Shown in pieces: positions 7,046 through 12,028 of a DNA stretch of 12,028 nt. Positions within the stretch are counted from its first letter, which is position 1, and the number at the start of each line of letters is the position of its first letter. Position numbers and translations under genes: made by a program. The stretch comes from Candidatus Heimdallarchaeota archaeon (GTDB lineage: Archaea; Asgardarchaeota; Heimdallarchaeia; Heimdallarchaeales; Kariarchaeaceae): positions 1 to 12,028 of the forward strand of contig JAAFKL010000237.1 in assembly GCA_021399405.1 (NCBI GenBank). Direction: 5' to 3'. Below the pieces are notes generated by a model that worked only from the letters and a program-made list of their open reading frames with translations, was not told the DNA's origin and did not search any database.

Positions 7046-7774
7046 ATGGCATTCAATACCAGTGATTTCTTATTCTTAGCAATTCTTGGTTTTACACTAG
7101 CTCTCCCTCTGGGTCCAGTAAATATGGAGATGATTAAGCAGGGAGTTGCCAGCAAAAGAGGTTGGATACTTGGGGTAATCACGGGAATAGGTGCAATGAC
7201 AGGGGATTTCATTGTCTCCATGAGCGTATTATTTGTGGGATCTGAGGTGCTTTCCTCTATCTTGGAAGTTAAAGCAATTGCTGCACTTTTGTTTTTCGGC
7301 AATGCTACTTTGTTGGGTTATATTGGATTTAGTGCACTAAAATCAAGTGTTGACAGCTCAAACTTAGATGAAAATGATCATGAAAATCCAGTATCAAAGA
7401 ATATCACGTTTTCTGCAGTTACCAAACAAATTAGTCTTGGATTTGTAATTGTAGTTACTTCCCCGTGGTCCTATCTGTGGTGGGCAAGTTTCGGTCCGGT
7501 TATTTTAGAATCAGATATAGCAATCAGTACCTTCGCTGATAGGTTTTTAGTCACTCTCATGTTCCTTGTCGGTATATTTGCTTGGGTGATGATTATCAAT
7601 ATTGCTATTTTGATCTCTCATGAGTTCGCTTCTGATGACATGTTGAACAATATTACCAAAGTCAGTGCGGTAGTAATTCTGCTATTTGCAGCCAGTATAC
7701 TAATCGACGCAATTGCCATATTGTTATATGATGAACCTTTAGGGTTGATTAATAAATTATTTGAAATTTTCTAA
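7046..7774 (+). CDS. LysE/RhtB-family amino-acid or small-molecule exporter
   Basis: 242 residues with six hydrophobic segments (about 7-25, 39-65, 76-98, 128-154, 165-191, 206-228), matching LysE/RhtB exporters, which extrude amino acids or related compounds using the proton gradient. The hallmark PLGPVN (21-26) at the end of TM1 corresponds to the family's PGPxN. A hydrophilic acidic loop between TM3 and TM4 (SSNLDENDHENP, 104-115) is typical in position. TM4 carries SPWSYLWWASFGP (139-151), a family-like Pro/Trp-rich stretch. Start ATG at 7046; no good Shine-Dalgarno site. It lies 82 bp downstream of tldE on the same strand, so cotranscription is possible, and it converges on the kelch gene with 7 bp between stops. 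The substrate cannot be predicted. Confidence 0.92.
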   Translation: MAFNTSDFLFLAILGFTLALPLGPVNMEMIKQGVASKRGWILGVITGIGAMTGDFIVSMSVLFVGSEVLSSILEVKAIAALLFFGNATLLGYIGFSALKSSVDSSNLDENDHENPVSKNITFSAVTKQISLGFVIVVTSPWSYLWWASFGPVILESDIAISTFADRFLVTLMFLVGIFAWVMIINIAILISHEFASDDMLNNITKVSAVVILLFAASILIDAIAILLYDEPLGLINKLFEIF

Positions 7775-7781
7775 AGATTGG

Positions 7782-8966
7782 TTATTTTTTCTTGTAAATA
7801 ATAATTCCAATAACAACAACAATGCTACTACCAATCAACAACATAAGAGGTACACTGATTTCACCAAAATCGAATGCAATATCATTATTAGGAGGATGGA
7901 CAAGGGATATTTCCCAAGTATCTTCATAAAAACGTAAGGAAGGTGCAGTAATATATCCTCCCGTAAGAATTATACTGCCAGATGAAGCATCATATTCGAG
8001 GCTGGGTAAACCCATTTTTCCAACTCCAAAGCCTTTTCCAATCAAGCTCCATTGATAAGTACTGGGATCAAGAGCCCACAGATCATCAAAATAGAGCCTG
8101 GAATTTATAGCTGATGAGCCACCGAATAATAGAACCATATTATTTGTGGAATCATAAACCATCCCTGCTTGCAACCGTGAATCTGGTGAGAAAAATGTTG
8201 TTTTTTCGGTCCATAAAAATGTTTCAAAATCAAAAACCCAAGTATCAGCAAAATCTATGTATGAACCACTATTTATGCTCCCCGCACCTGCAACCCCACC
8301 AAATAGTACAATATGGTCATTTATTGGATCATACACCATTGATTGGTATCCTCTCTTTGTGGGTATTGCTGACGTCTCCACTTGGATCCATTCATTTTTA
8401 TCAAAATCAAAAATACGAGTAGTGTTATATTGTGTGTAGGATATATCTCGACCACCAAAAGTGAAAAGATAGTTGTGTTTTTCAATAAATAAATACTCAG
8501 TCCAAACCATGTATGTAATTGAGGGAAAAACATCTACCTGTATAATTTCGTTGTCCTCGTTCAAAATGTAGGTTATAAGATCAATTGTATTAATTTCATA
8601 TGCAATAATTATCACTAGATTAGTGATGGAATTGTAAAACAAATCCTGAGTGATTATTCCTAATCCTTGGCTTAAATAAGTAATAAATTTCCAAGTATAA
8701 TCTTGTAACGAGAACTCCCAAATTTCTGATTGATTATTAACAGCAATATTTTCTCCTGCCATGATGATCCGCTGATTTTTTGTATCTAAAGTAGTTAAAC
8801 TCCATTTCAAGGTGGGAGTGTTAAGTGTGTTAGAATCATTTGGATTCTCTGAAATTATAAGTTCGGCTTTCACAAAAAAGGAAACTTGGTCAGCCCCCGA
8901 GAGATTGATTAATAAAGGTGCTAAGAATAGCAATAAAAATAGAATGGGGAATTTTTTAGAAATCAT
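7782..8966 (-). CDS. Secreted kelch-repeat protein with C-terminal membrane anchor
   Basis: 394 residues. An N-terminal signal peptide (Lys-Lys, then a hydrophobic core at about 6-24) is followed by a kelch-type propeller and a C-terminal transmembrane helix (about 371-390) ending in Tyr-Lys-Lys-Lys. The domain should face outside, held by a single stop-transfer helix. Kelch motifs with the diagnostic Gly-Gly are LFTFGGRD (167-174), IVLFGGVA (219-226), VLLFGGSS (278-285) and IILTGGYI (332-339), each followed by a Trp-containing strand such as DTWVFDFETFLW. The first two repeats (about 50-140) are degenerate. ATG at 8964-8966 is preceded by AGGAGA 11 nt upstream, and by a TATA-like TATATATCTT at 9001-9010. 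It may be a surface binding or adhesion protein; ligand unknown. Confidence 0.93.
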   Translation of the reverse strand: MISKKFPILFLLLFLAPLLINLSGADQVSFFVKAELIISENPNDSNTLNTPTLKWSLTTLDTKNQRIIMAGENIAVNNQSEIWEFSLQDYTWKFITYLSQGLGIITQDLFYNSITNLVIIIAYEINTIDLITYILNEDNEIIQVDVFPSITYMVWTEYLFIEKHNYLFTFGGRDISYTQYNTTRIFDFDKNEWIQVETSAIPTKRGYQSMVYDPINDHIVLFGGVAGAGSINSGSYIDFADTWVFDFETFLWTEKTTFFSPDSRLQAGMVYDSTNNMVLLFGGSSAINSRLYFDDLWALDPSTYQWSLIGKGFGVGKMGLPSLEYDASSGSIILTGGYITAPSLRFYEDTWEISLVHPPNNDIAFDFGEISVPLMLLIGSSIVVVIGIIIYKKK

Positions 8967-9000
8967 AAAAAACCAAATCTCCTATATGATCTGAATATTA

Positions 9001-9011
9001 AAGATATATAG
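9001..9011 (-). promoter_or_regulatory. TATA box for kelch gene
   Basis: On the minus strand CTATATATCTT lies about 35-45 nt upstream of the ATG at 8966. It would start transcription near 8980, giving a short leader that includes AGGAGA (8978-8983). The remainder of 8967-9137 shows nothing else that I can identify. Confidence 0.4.
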
Positions 9012-9137
9012 GAATTGAGTATATTAGTCTTTCTAATATCCATTCACAACTTGTAATTAAGTACAATATAAGATATTGAATTAAATTTTTGATATGATGT
9101 ATTATTTGTTTTGAGTTTCTAATTTAATATAATTGAA

Positions 9138-9962
9138 TTATAATCCTGCTTCTACAGCACCCCTAAGGCCGACATTGAAAACACCAGTTGGCGTTGTTAA
9201 GCCAGTGATATAGTCCACAAGCTCCAATGTATACGTATCATAAACTGCAATTCCACCCTCAGCTTCCCACACAGATACATAGACATATTTCCCATCAAAT
9301 GTGAATTCTGGATGCAAGGATCGCCGGTCTTCAGAAGTCCCATTTACTACGAGGGTAGTGACTTGAGGATTATCTGGATCCAGTAATACTTGAGTAGCAT
9401 TTATGACATGTATTTCATAATTTGCGGATTTATTAGAGGATAGGACGGTATCCCACCAGATTAAATCATATGCATCATGGTCAGGATATGATCGAACAAA
9501 TAATCCTGGACCTCCTGCAACAACCGATGTAACATTAGTATAATCAGTAGTATTCCAGATATTCAATTTACCTTCACCGATAGAGTGTGAAAAAGCTAAA
9601 TCTTTCCAAACTGCACCGGGACTGGGATGAGGTTTCTCTCCCGTACTGATGGTTTGAATAAATTCCATAGAAGTTACATTCATTACCCAAATCCAATTAC
9701 TACTTTGGGAAGCTAGGAAGTATGTTTTACCATCTTCGGATAGGAAAGCATCGTGAAGCAATCCACCTACATTTCTGTGCATCTTTACAATTGGGAAACC
9801 TGCTTGATTCATATCAACCACCCATACTTGTCCCACGTCTTTAAGTGCAACAGCCATTAGATTGTTGGGGGTATAAGTAATTGAAGCGACACGAGAATTA
9901 AATGGTTCTCCAGTAGTTACATTATACTCTATAGGTATTTGATATTCTTTCTCAACCAACAT
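9138..9962 (-). CDS. Cytochrome d1-type (NirS/NirF-like) beta-propeller, C-terminal part of a frameshifted gene
   Basis: 274 residues of the eight-bladed d1 propeller family (NirS d1 domain, NirF, NirN and related proteins). Diagnostic segments are GGLLHDAFLSEDGKTYF (66-82), KPHPSPGAVW (110-119), GLFVRSYPDHDAYDLIWWD (153-171, where the family has LFIxTHPxSxxLWVD), SLHPEF (215-220), VSVWEAEGGIAVYD (229-242) and TPTGVFNV (257-264). H70 and H217 sit at conserved positions. There is no CxxCH, so no covalent c-heme domain; whether it binds heme d1 is unknown. The ATG at 9960-9962 is probably not a real start. Upstream codons in this frame encode KLNFVIVNTET, a good first propeller strand, and join the signal-peptide ORF at 9952-10209 if one base is removed from the T5 at 9993-9997. 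The whole protein would be 356 residues and exported. Confidence 0.85.
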   Translation of the reverse strand: MLVEKEYQIPIEYNVTTGEPFNSRVASITYTPNNLMAVALKDVGQVWVVDMNQAGFPIVKMHRNVGGLLHDAFLSEDGKTYFLASQSSNWIWVMNVTSMEFIQTISTGEKPHPSPGAVWKDLAFSHSIGEGKLNIWNTTDYTNVTSVVAGGPGLFVRSYPDHDAYDLIWWDTVLSSNKSANYEIHVINATQVLLDPDNPQVTTLVVNGTSEDRRSLHPEFTFDGKYVYVSVWEAEGGIAVYDTYTLELVDYITGLTTPTGVFNVGLRGAVEAGL

Positions 9963-10209
9963 GGTTTCTGTATTTACAATAACAAAGTTCAGTTTTTGTT
10001 CCGAATATCATCACAAAAGTATCATTCGTCTCCATGTTACCTAATCCTGCAATTTCACCAGAACCTGAGATTACACGATAATGGATTTCATTATTATCTA
10101 CTGGTACAATTATATTTCTAACTTGGTTTTCTGTGATTGATGTCCCTGTAGTCTGAAATAGAGCTATTAGAAAGATGCAAAATAAATTTCTAATAAAGAA
10201 AGATTTCAT
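9952..10209 (-). CDS. N-terminal signal-peptide part of the frameshifted d1-type propeller
   Basis: 85 codons starting at ATG 10207-10209. Residues 1-23 form a signal peptide: Lys and Arg near the start, then a hydrophobic core (LFCIFLIALF), then TTGTS. Residues 24-72 are soluble and end in FVMIFGTK, which reads like the start of the first propeller blade. The last 13 residues (TELCYCKYRNHVG) are out of register: the +1 frame there continues as LNFVIVNTETM into the ORF at 9138-9962. The two overlap by 11 nt only because of the shift. I take this as the true 5' end of one gene, broken either by a real mutation or by a sequencing or assembly error in an A5 (minus strand) run. No clear promoter is seen; a weak AT-rich candidate lies at 10256-10273. 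Confidence 0.7.
   Translation of the reverse strand: MKSFFIRNLFCIFLIALFQTTGTSITENQVRNIIVPVDNNEIHYRVISGSGEIAGLGNMETNDTFVMIFGTKTELCYCKYRNHVG
9993..9997 (-). other. Frameshift site (A5 on minus strand)
   Basis: On the minus strand the coding sequence reads GGA ACA AAA ACT GAA. Removing one A from the run gives GGA ACA AAA CTG AAC TTT and an uninterrupted 356-residue protein. The downstream frame is closed by a TGA just upstream (near 10011-10013), so the shift must fall between about 9952 and 10010; the homopolymer is the likeliest place. Confidence 0.65.
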
Positions 10210-10428
10210 TTTCAGTATAAGTTGATGTAATCAAATCTTGTTAAAACTGTATGAGCTATTAAATTATTAATCTGATAACTAAATATTAGCAAAAAGGATT
10301 TTCGCAGTTACTCTGGTGCAATAAATATTTCTTCTGAAATCATAATTTTCAAGGCAATGGAGATAATTTAAGGTTTAATGAATGATTATTTCATGTAAAG
10401 ATTTCAAAAGATTATAGCAAATTAATAA

Positions 10429-10638
10429 TTATTTTATAGTTTTTATGAATCCTACTAGTAATGAAAGTAGAACTAAAGGATAGAAAATCAGTCCGTGAAT
10501 GCTCAGGATGTTTTGGTCTCTGTGAAAGCTGCTTTCTGTATTTTGAGCGATATAATCAGCCGAATTATGTAAAAAAAGCATTGAAATCTCTAGAAGAAAG
10601 ACGGAAAAAATAGATAAAAAATACCAAATATTTGGCAA
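10429..10638 (-). CDS. Doubtful small two-TM protein
   Basis: An open frame of 69 codons from TTG at 10636-10638, in a stretch with no competing ORF. It would encode two hydrophobic segments (about 3-23 and 47-66) separated by a polar loop (HNSADYIAQNTESSFHRDQN). I do not recognise it. Against it: a TTG start, no convincing Shine-Dalgarno site, and T-rich non-coding DNA easily produces Phe/Leu-rich frames. In favour: the clean TM-loop-TM pattern and the basic tail IKTIK. An internal ATG at codon 20 would remove the first TM. The sequence between 10210 and 10428 shows no gene or clear structured element. Confidence 0.3.
   Translation of the reverse strand: MPNIWYFLSIFSVFLLEISMLFLHNSADYIAQNTESSFHRDQNILSIHGLIFYPLVLLSLLVGFIKTIK
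10624..10635. repeat. 12-bp perfect palindrome
   Basis: CCAAATATTTGG is its own reverse complement. It lies about 70-80 bp upstream of the zinc-finger gene and at the 5' edge of the doubtful two-TM ORF. It may be an operator, but AT-rich palindromes of this length can arise by chance. Confidence 0.3.
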
Positions 10639-10706
10639 AATAAAGAAGCATTCCCTGTTATCTTTTTATTTCCCAATTGTGATATATTATGCGAGGTAAA
10701 AACCTA

Positions 10707-10904
10707 ATGCAAACAATTGATGGGTTCTTGATCTGTGTTTTTTGTGGTAAAAAGAGTGTTCACACATTACCTTGTAATTCATGTGGCGAAGTTCTATGTC
10801 CAAGCGAAGCAACATACATAGACTCTGTCGAAGAAACATTTGAAGGAAACAGAACTAAAGTGATTCGAATATGCCCCGATTGTAAAGAAAAAAAATATAG
10901 TTGA
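10707..10904 (+). CDS. Small FYVE-like / cross-brace zinc-finger protein
   Basis: 65 residues from ATG at 10707, preferred over the ATG at 10689 because GAGGT (10693-10697) lies 9 nt upstream of it and because the 10689 ATG is inside a TATA-like stretch (GATATATTATG). Cysteines are C10, C13, C23, C26, C31, C56 and C59, with Glu34 in the position of an eighth: C-x2-C-x9-C-x2-C-x4-C-x2-E-x21-C-x2-C. The order and sub-motifs (CNSCGEVLC, then IRICPDC near the end) follow the FYVE finger, which has two zinc ions in a cross-brace. The basic RRHHCR loop that binds PI3P is absent, so lipid binding by that mechanism is unlikely. The protein is essentially only this domain. It could equally be another treble-clef or RING-like finger. 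No partner is evident; the next gene also begins with a CxxC. Confidence 0.8.
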   Translation: MQTIDGFLICVFCGKKSVHTLPCNSCGEVLCPSEATYIDSVEETFEGNRTKVIRICPDCKEKKYS

Positions 10905-10921
10905 TATTGAAGTTATATCAA
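10901..10921. repeat. Hairpin at the end of the zinc-finger gene
   Basis: TTGATAT (10901-10907) and ATATCAA (10915-10921) form a perfect 7-bp stem with a 7-nt loop, extendable by a G-T and an A-T pair. It overlaps the TGA stop (10902-10904). No T-run follows, so it may stabilise the 3' end rather than terminate. Confidence 0.4.
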
Positions 10922-10978
10922 TTCTACTCAGTGTCTAGTAGGGTACTGACTAAATCTAGTCGATACATCTAACCTGCA

Positions 10979-10988
10979 TTTTAAATAG
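10979..10988 (+). promoter_or_regulatory. TATA box for the gene at 11015
   Basis: TTTTAAATAG lies 27-36 nt before the ATG at 11015, placing the predicted transcription start at about 11010. A GGAG at 10991-10994 is about 20 nt from the start codon, too far for a Shine-Dalgarno site, so leaderless translation is likely. Confidence 0.5.
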
Positions 10989-11014
10989 AAGGAGACTACA
11001 TTTTATTCTAAGTG

Positions 11015-11746
11015 ATGTCAACTTCTCAATCACAAATCTACTGTGATTCTTGTGGAACATCTTATTGGTTGGAATTTTCTCCAGAGGAGTTCTCTTACCA
11101 ATCAGGGATCATAAGAAAAAGTCTTGTCCACCACGATCATGTACTCATTATTGATATCGATAATAGTGGTACAGTGCGCACTACTCAATCCATTCCAATT
11201 GAGCATCATCCAATGAATACTTTGACAGAAGATATTGCTCAAGCTTTTCATTATGTTAATGGTGAGGATGGTAACCCGGTTGTCATCGATTGTTATACTA
11301 ATAACCCCCAATTTGTAAAGTTCATGCAAAATATAATTATGAAAATGTTTGAACAAGCAACCACGAATAGAGTTGAAGATAAATTCAAATTCAAGGTGAC
11401 AACTTATGCTAATAGAACAACTTTACACTCAGATAGGCTTCATATATCCGTAGGTCCATATACCAAACCAGACTTCAAAAGATTGAAAAATCCAATAAAG
11501 GGAATAATTCTGGATATGGTGGTGGCTGAGGAAAACCAGTTGGATATAGAGGCGACTTTAGATGATTATAGTTGGGCGGCAGTGATAGTTCCCAAACACA
11601 AGAAAGAAGGATACATACATGCGTTATCGTCGTATTTCAAGGAAGTTGAGACACCGTTCTTTATTGAAACTCTGAATAATGCTGCATTAAAAGAATTATT
11701 TGATTTTATTTTTGCAATAACCCTTGAAGATCAGGTAGAAGCATAA
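11015..11746 (+). CDS. Unknown cytoplasmic protein with N-terminal CxxC
   Basis: 243 residues from ATG 11015 (a GTG directly before it adds one residue; ATG preferred). I do not recognise the family. The N-terminus has YCDSCGTSYW (9-18), half of a zinc-ribbon; no second CxxC follows, and other possible ligands are the His residues at 39-42 (HHDH) and 64-65, and Cys92. Two alpha/beta-like regions follow: strand HVLIIDIDNSGTVR (42-55), strand NPVVIDCYT (87-95) and helix QFVKFMQNIIMKMFEQA (98-114); then strands KFKVTTY, LHISVGPY, KGIILDMVV and a final helix NNAALKELFDFIFAI. There is no signal peptide or membrane segment. It has its own TATA box and lies 110 bp after the zinc-finger gene, and is followed by T-tracts and a hairpin. 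A regulatory or adaptor role would be a guess. Confidence 0.88.
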   Translation: MSTSQSQIYCDSCGTSYWLEFSPEEFSYQSGIIRKSLVHHDHVLIIDIDNSGTVRTTQSIPIEHHPMNTLTEDIAQAFHYVNGEDGNPVVIDCYTNNPQFVKFMQNIIMKMFEQATTNRVEDKFKFKVTTYANRTTLHSDRLHISVGPYTKPDFKRLKNPIKGIILDMVVAEENQLDIEATLDDYSWAAVIVPKHKKEGYIHALSSYFKEVETPFFIETLNNAALKELFDFIFAITLEDQVEA

Positions 11747-11763
11747 AATAACCATTATAAGAG

Positions 11764-11821
11764 TTTTAATTTTTCGAAGCTTCACTTTTTTTCAAAGCGC
11801 TCTCAAAAAAAGAGAGTGTTT
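11764..11821 (+). terminator. T-tracts and strong hairpin downstream of 11015-11746
   Basis: T4, T5 and T7 runs (the last at 11786-11792) are followed by a 10-bp hairpin: AAGCGCTCTC (11795-11804) pairs with GAGAGTGTTT as GAGAGTGTT through 11821, with two G-U pairs, around an A7 loop. T-rich tracts terminate archaeal transcription; the hairpin may insulate the next promoter, which begins 5 nt later. Confidence 0.55.
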
Positions 11822-11825
11822 GCCC

Positions 11826-11833
11826 TTTATATA
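11826..11833 (+). promoter_or_regulatory. Consensus archaeal TATA box TTTATATA
   Basis: This is the best box A match in the window. Its centre is about 29 nt upstream of the ATG at 11859, predicting a leaderless transcript starting near 11855-11859. It lies directly behind the terminator hairpin of the preceding gene. Confidence 0.6.
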
Positions 11834-11858
11834 CCCCCGATGGATAAGTTATATTGTA

Positions 11859-12028
11859 ATGGGGTGGGGGTTTTACTCCGTAAACACCACATCGGCAGAA
11901 AAATGGGGGGTCAGGTTCCTGTCGATGGGGTCGCCGGGGTTTAAATCCTATGGGGAGAAGGAATGGGGGAATGGATTTCTTTCTTTTATCAATCGCATTA
12001 CGGTCTCAACACCAAACAAAAATCGTCA
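11859..12028 (+). CDS. 5' end of an unknown gene leaving the window
   Basis: From ATG 11859 the frame stays open for 56 codons to the window edge, the only fully open frame of the three on this strand. The start is set by the TTTATATA box 26-33 nt upstream. The peptide begins MGWGFYSVNTTSAEKWG and is rich in Gly, Trp, Ser and Phe (for example KSYGEKEWGNGFLSF at 29-43); I do not recognise it. It has no signal peptide. The Gly and Trp codons (GGG, TGG) create seven runs of four or more G within about 110 nt, making the segment far more GC-rich than the rest of the window, and this may indicate a different origin. The alternatives, a structured RNA or a 34-codon ORF from ATG 11840 in another frame, seem weaker. 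Because the region is G-rich, stop codons are rarer by chance, which lowers confidence. Confidence 0.5.
   Translation, partial: MGWGFYSVNTTSAEKWGVRFLSMGSPGFKSYGEKEWGNGFLSFINRITVSTPNKNR

Noticed and set aside
6970..7302. 110-codon open frame on the minus strand
   Set aside because: It lies opposite the LysE-family gene and across its promoter, is not recognisable, and the plus strand has a clear six-TM family member.
8114..8533. Several open frames of 60-102 codons on both strands
   Set aside because: They overlap the kelch gene in other frames and encode low-quality sequence; the kelch motifs fix the true frame.
9952..9990. CYCK...H at the end of the N-terminal d1 ORF as a heme or metal site
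   Set aside because: These codons lie beyond the frameshift and are out of register; the restored frame reads LNFVIVNTET.
10210..10428. Possible small RNA or gene in the gap upstream of the d1 gene
   Set aside because: No open frame with a start, no strong inverted repeat and no conserved RNA motif was found; it looks like plain AT-rich spacer with possible promoter elements.
11102..11356. 84-codon minus-strand open frame
   Set aside because: Entirely inside the 11015-11746 gene on the other strand, with no recognisable domain or promoter.
11840..11944. 34-codon ORF from ATG 11840 (MDKLYCNGVG...)
   Set aside because: It starts too close to the TATA box for a transcript to include its ATG, and ends at an in-frame TAA, while the frame from 11859 stays open to the edge.
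11937..11948. GGGTTTAAATCC resembling a tRNA T-arm
   Set aside because: The invariant C56 is a T, the stem is only three pairs including a G-T, and no acceptor, D-arm or anticodon arm fits around it.
11855..11988. Structured non-coding RNA with its own promoter and a pyrimidine-rich end
   Set aside because: G-runs and one hairpin are seen, but no known RNA consensus (SRP, RNase P, 5S, tRNA), and an open leaderless reading frame explains the same bases.

Overview
The window is AT-rich archaeal DNA, with genes tightly packed in short blocks on both strands. TATA-like boxes lie about 25-35 nt upstream of several start codons. Most starts lack a usable Shine-Dalgarno site, which fits leaderless transcripts. 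The gene content suits an Asgard archaeon of the Heimdallarchaeia type: a 24-residue-repeat LRR protein, a C-terminally anchored kelch protein, a FYVE-like zinc finger and a TldD/TldE pair. That placement is inference; no rRNA or tRNA is present to test it.

Layout. 1-186: no gene; inverted repeat and minus-strand T-tracts. 187-552 (-): small unknown protein. 553-875: 323 bp divergent intergenic region with two palindromes. 876-2682 (+): winged-helix regulator, Asp-box (BNR) beta-propeller and a MoaD/ThiS-like beta-grasp protein; the last two genes overlap by 8 nt. 2692-3960 (-): LRR protein, converging on the MoaD-like gene. 4079-6963 (+): tldD-tldE operon, followed by a LysE-family exporter (7046-7774, +). 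7782-8966 (-): secreted kelch protein with a C-terminal membrane anchor. 9138-10209 (-): secreted cytochrome-d1-type propeller, broken into two ORFs by one extra base in a homopolymer. 10210-10706: largely empty, with one doubtful two-TM ORF. 10707-10904 (+): FYVE-like seven-cysteine zinc finger. 11015-11746 (+): unknown protein with an N-terminal CxxC. 11747-11858: terminator hairpin and a textbook TTTATATA box. 11859-12028 (+): 5' end of a further gene that leaves the window.

Working together. TldD and TldE are expected to form a heterodimeric peptidase. The Asp-box propeller and beta-grasp protein look translationally coupled and probably act together in the cytoplasm. The kelch and d1 proteins are both extracytoplasmic propellers. 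The most unusual points are a one-residue-short zinc motif in TldD (HExxH instead of HExxxH), a four-residue tail after the terminal Gly-Gly of the MoaD-like protein, the frameshifted d1 protein, and the FYVE-like finger. I do not see a complete new system that the sequence alone would prove.
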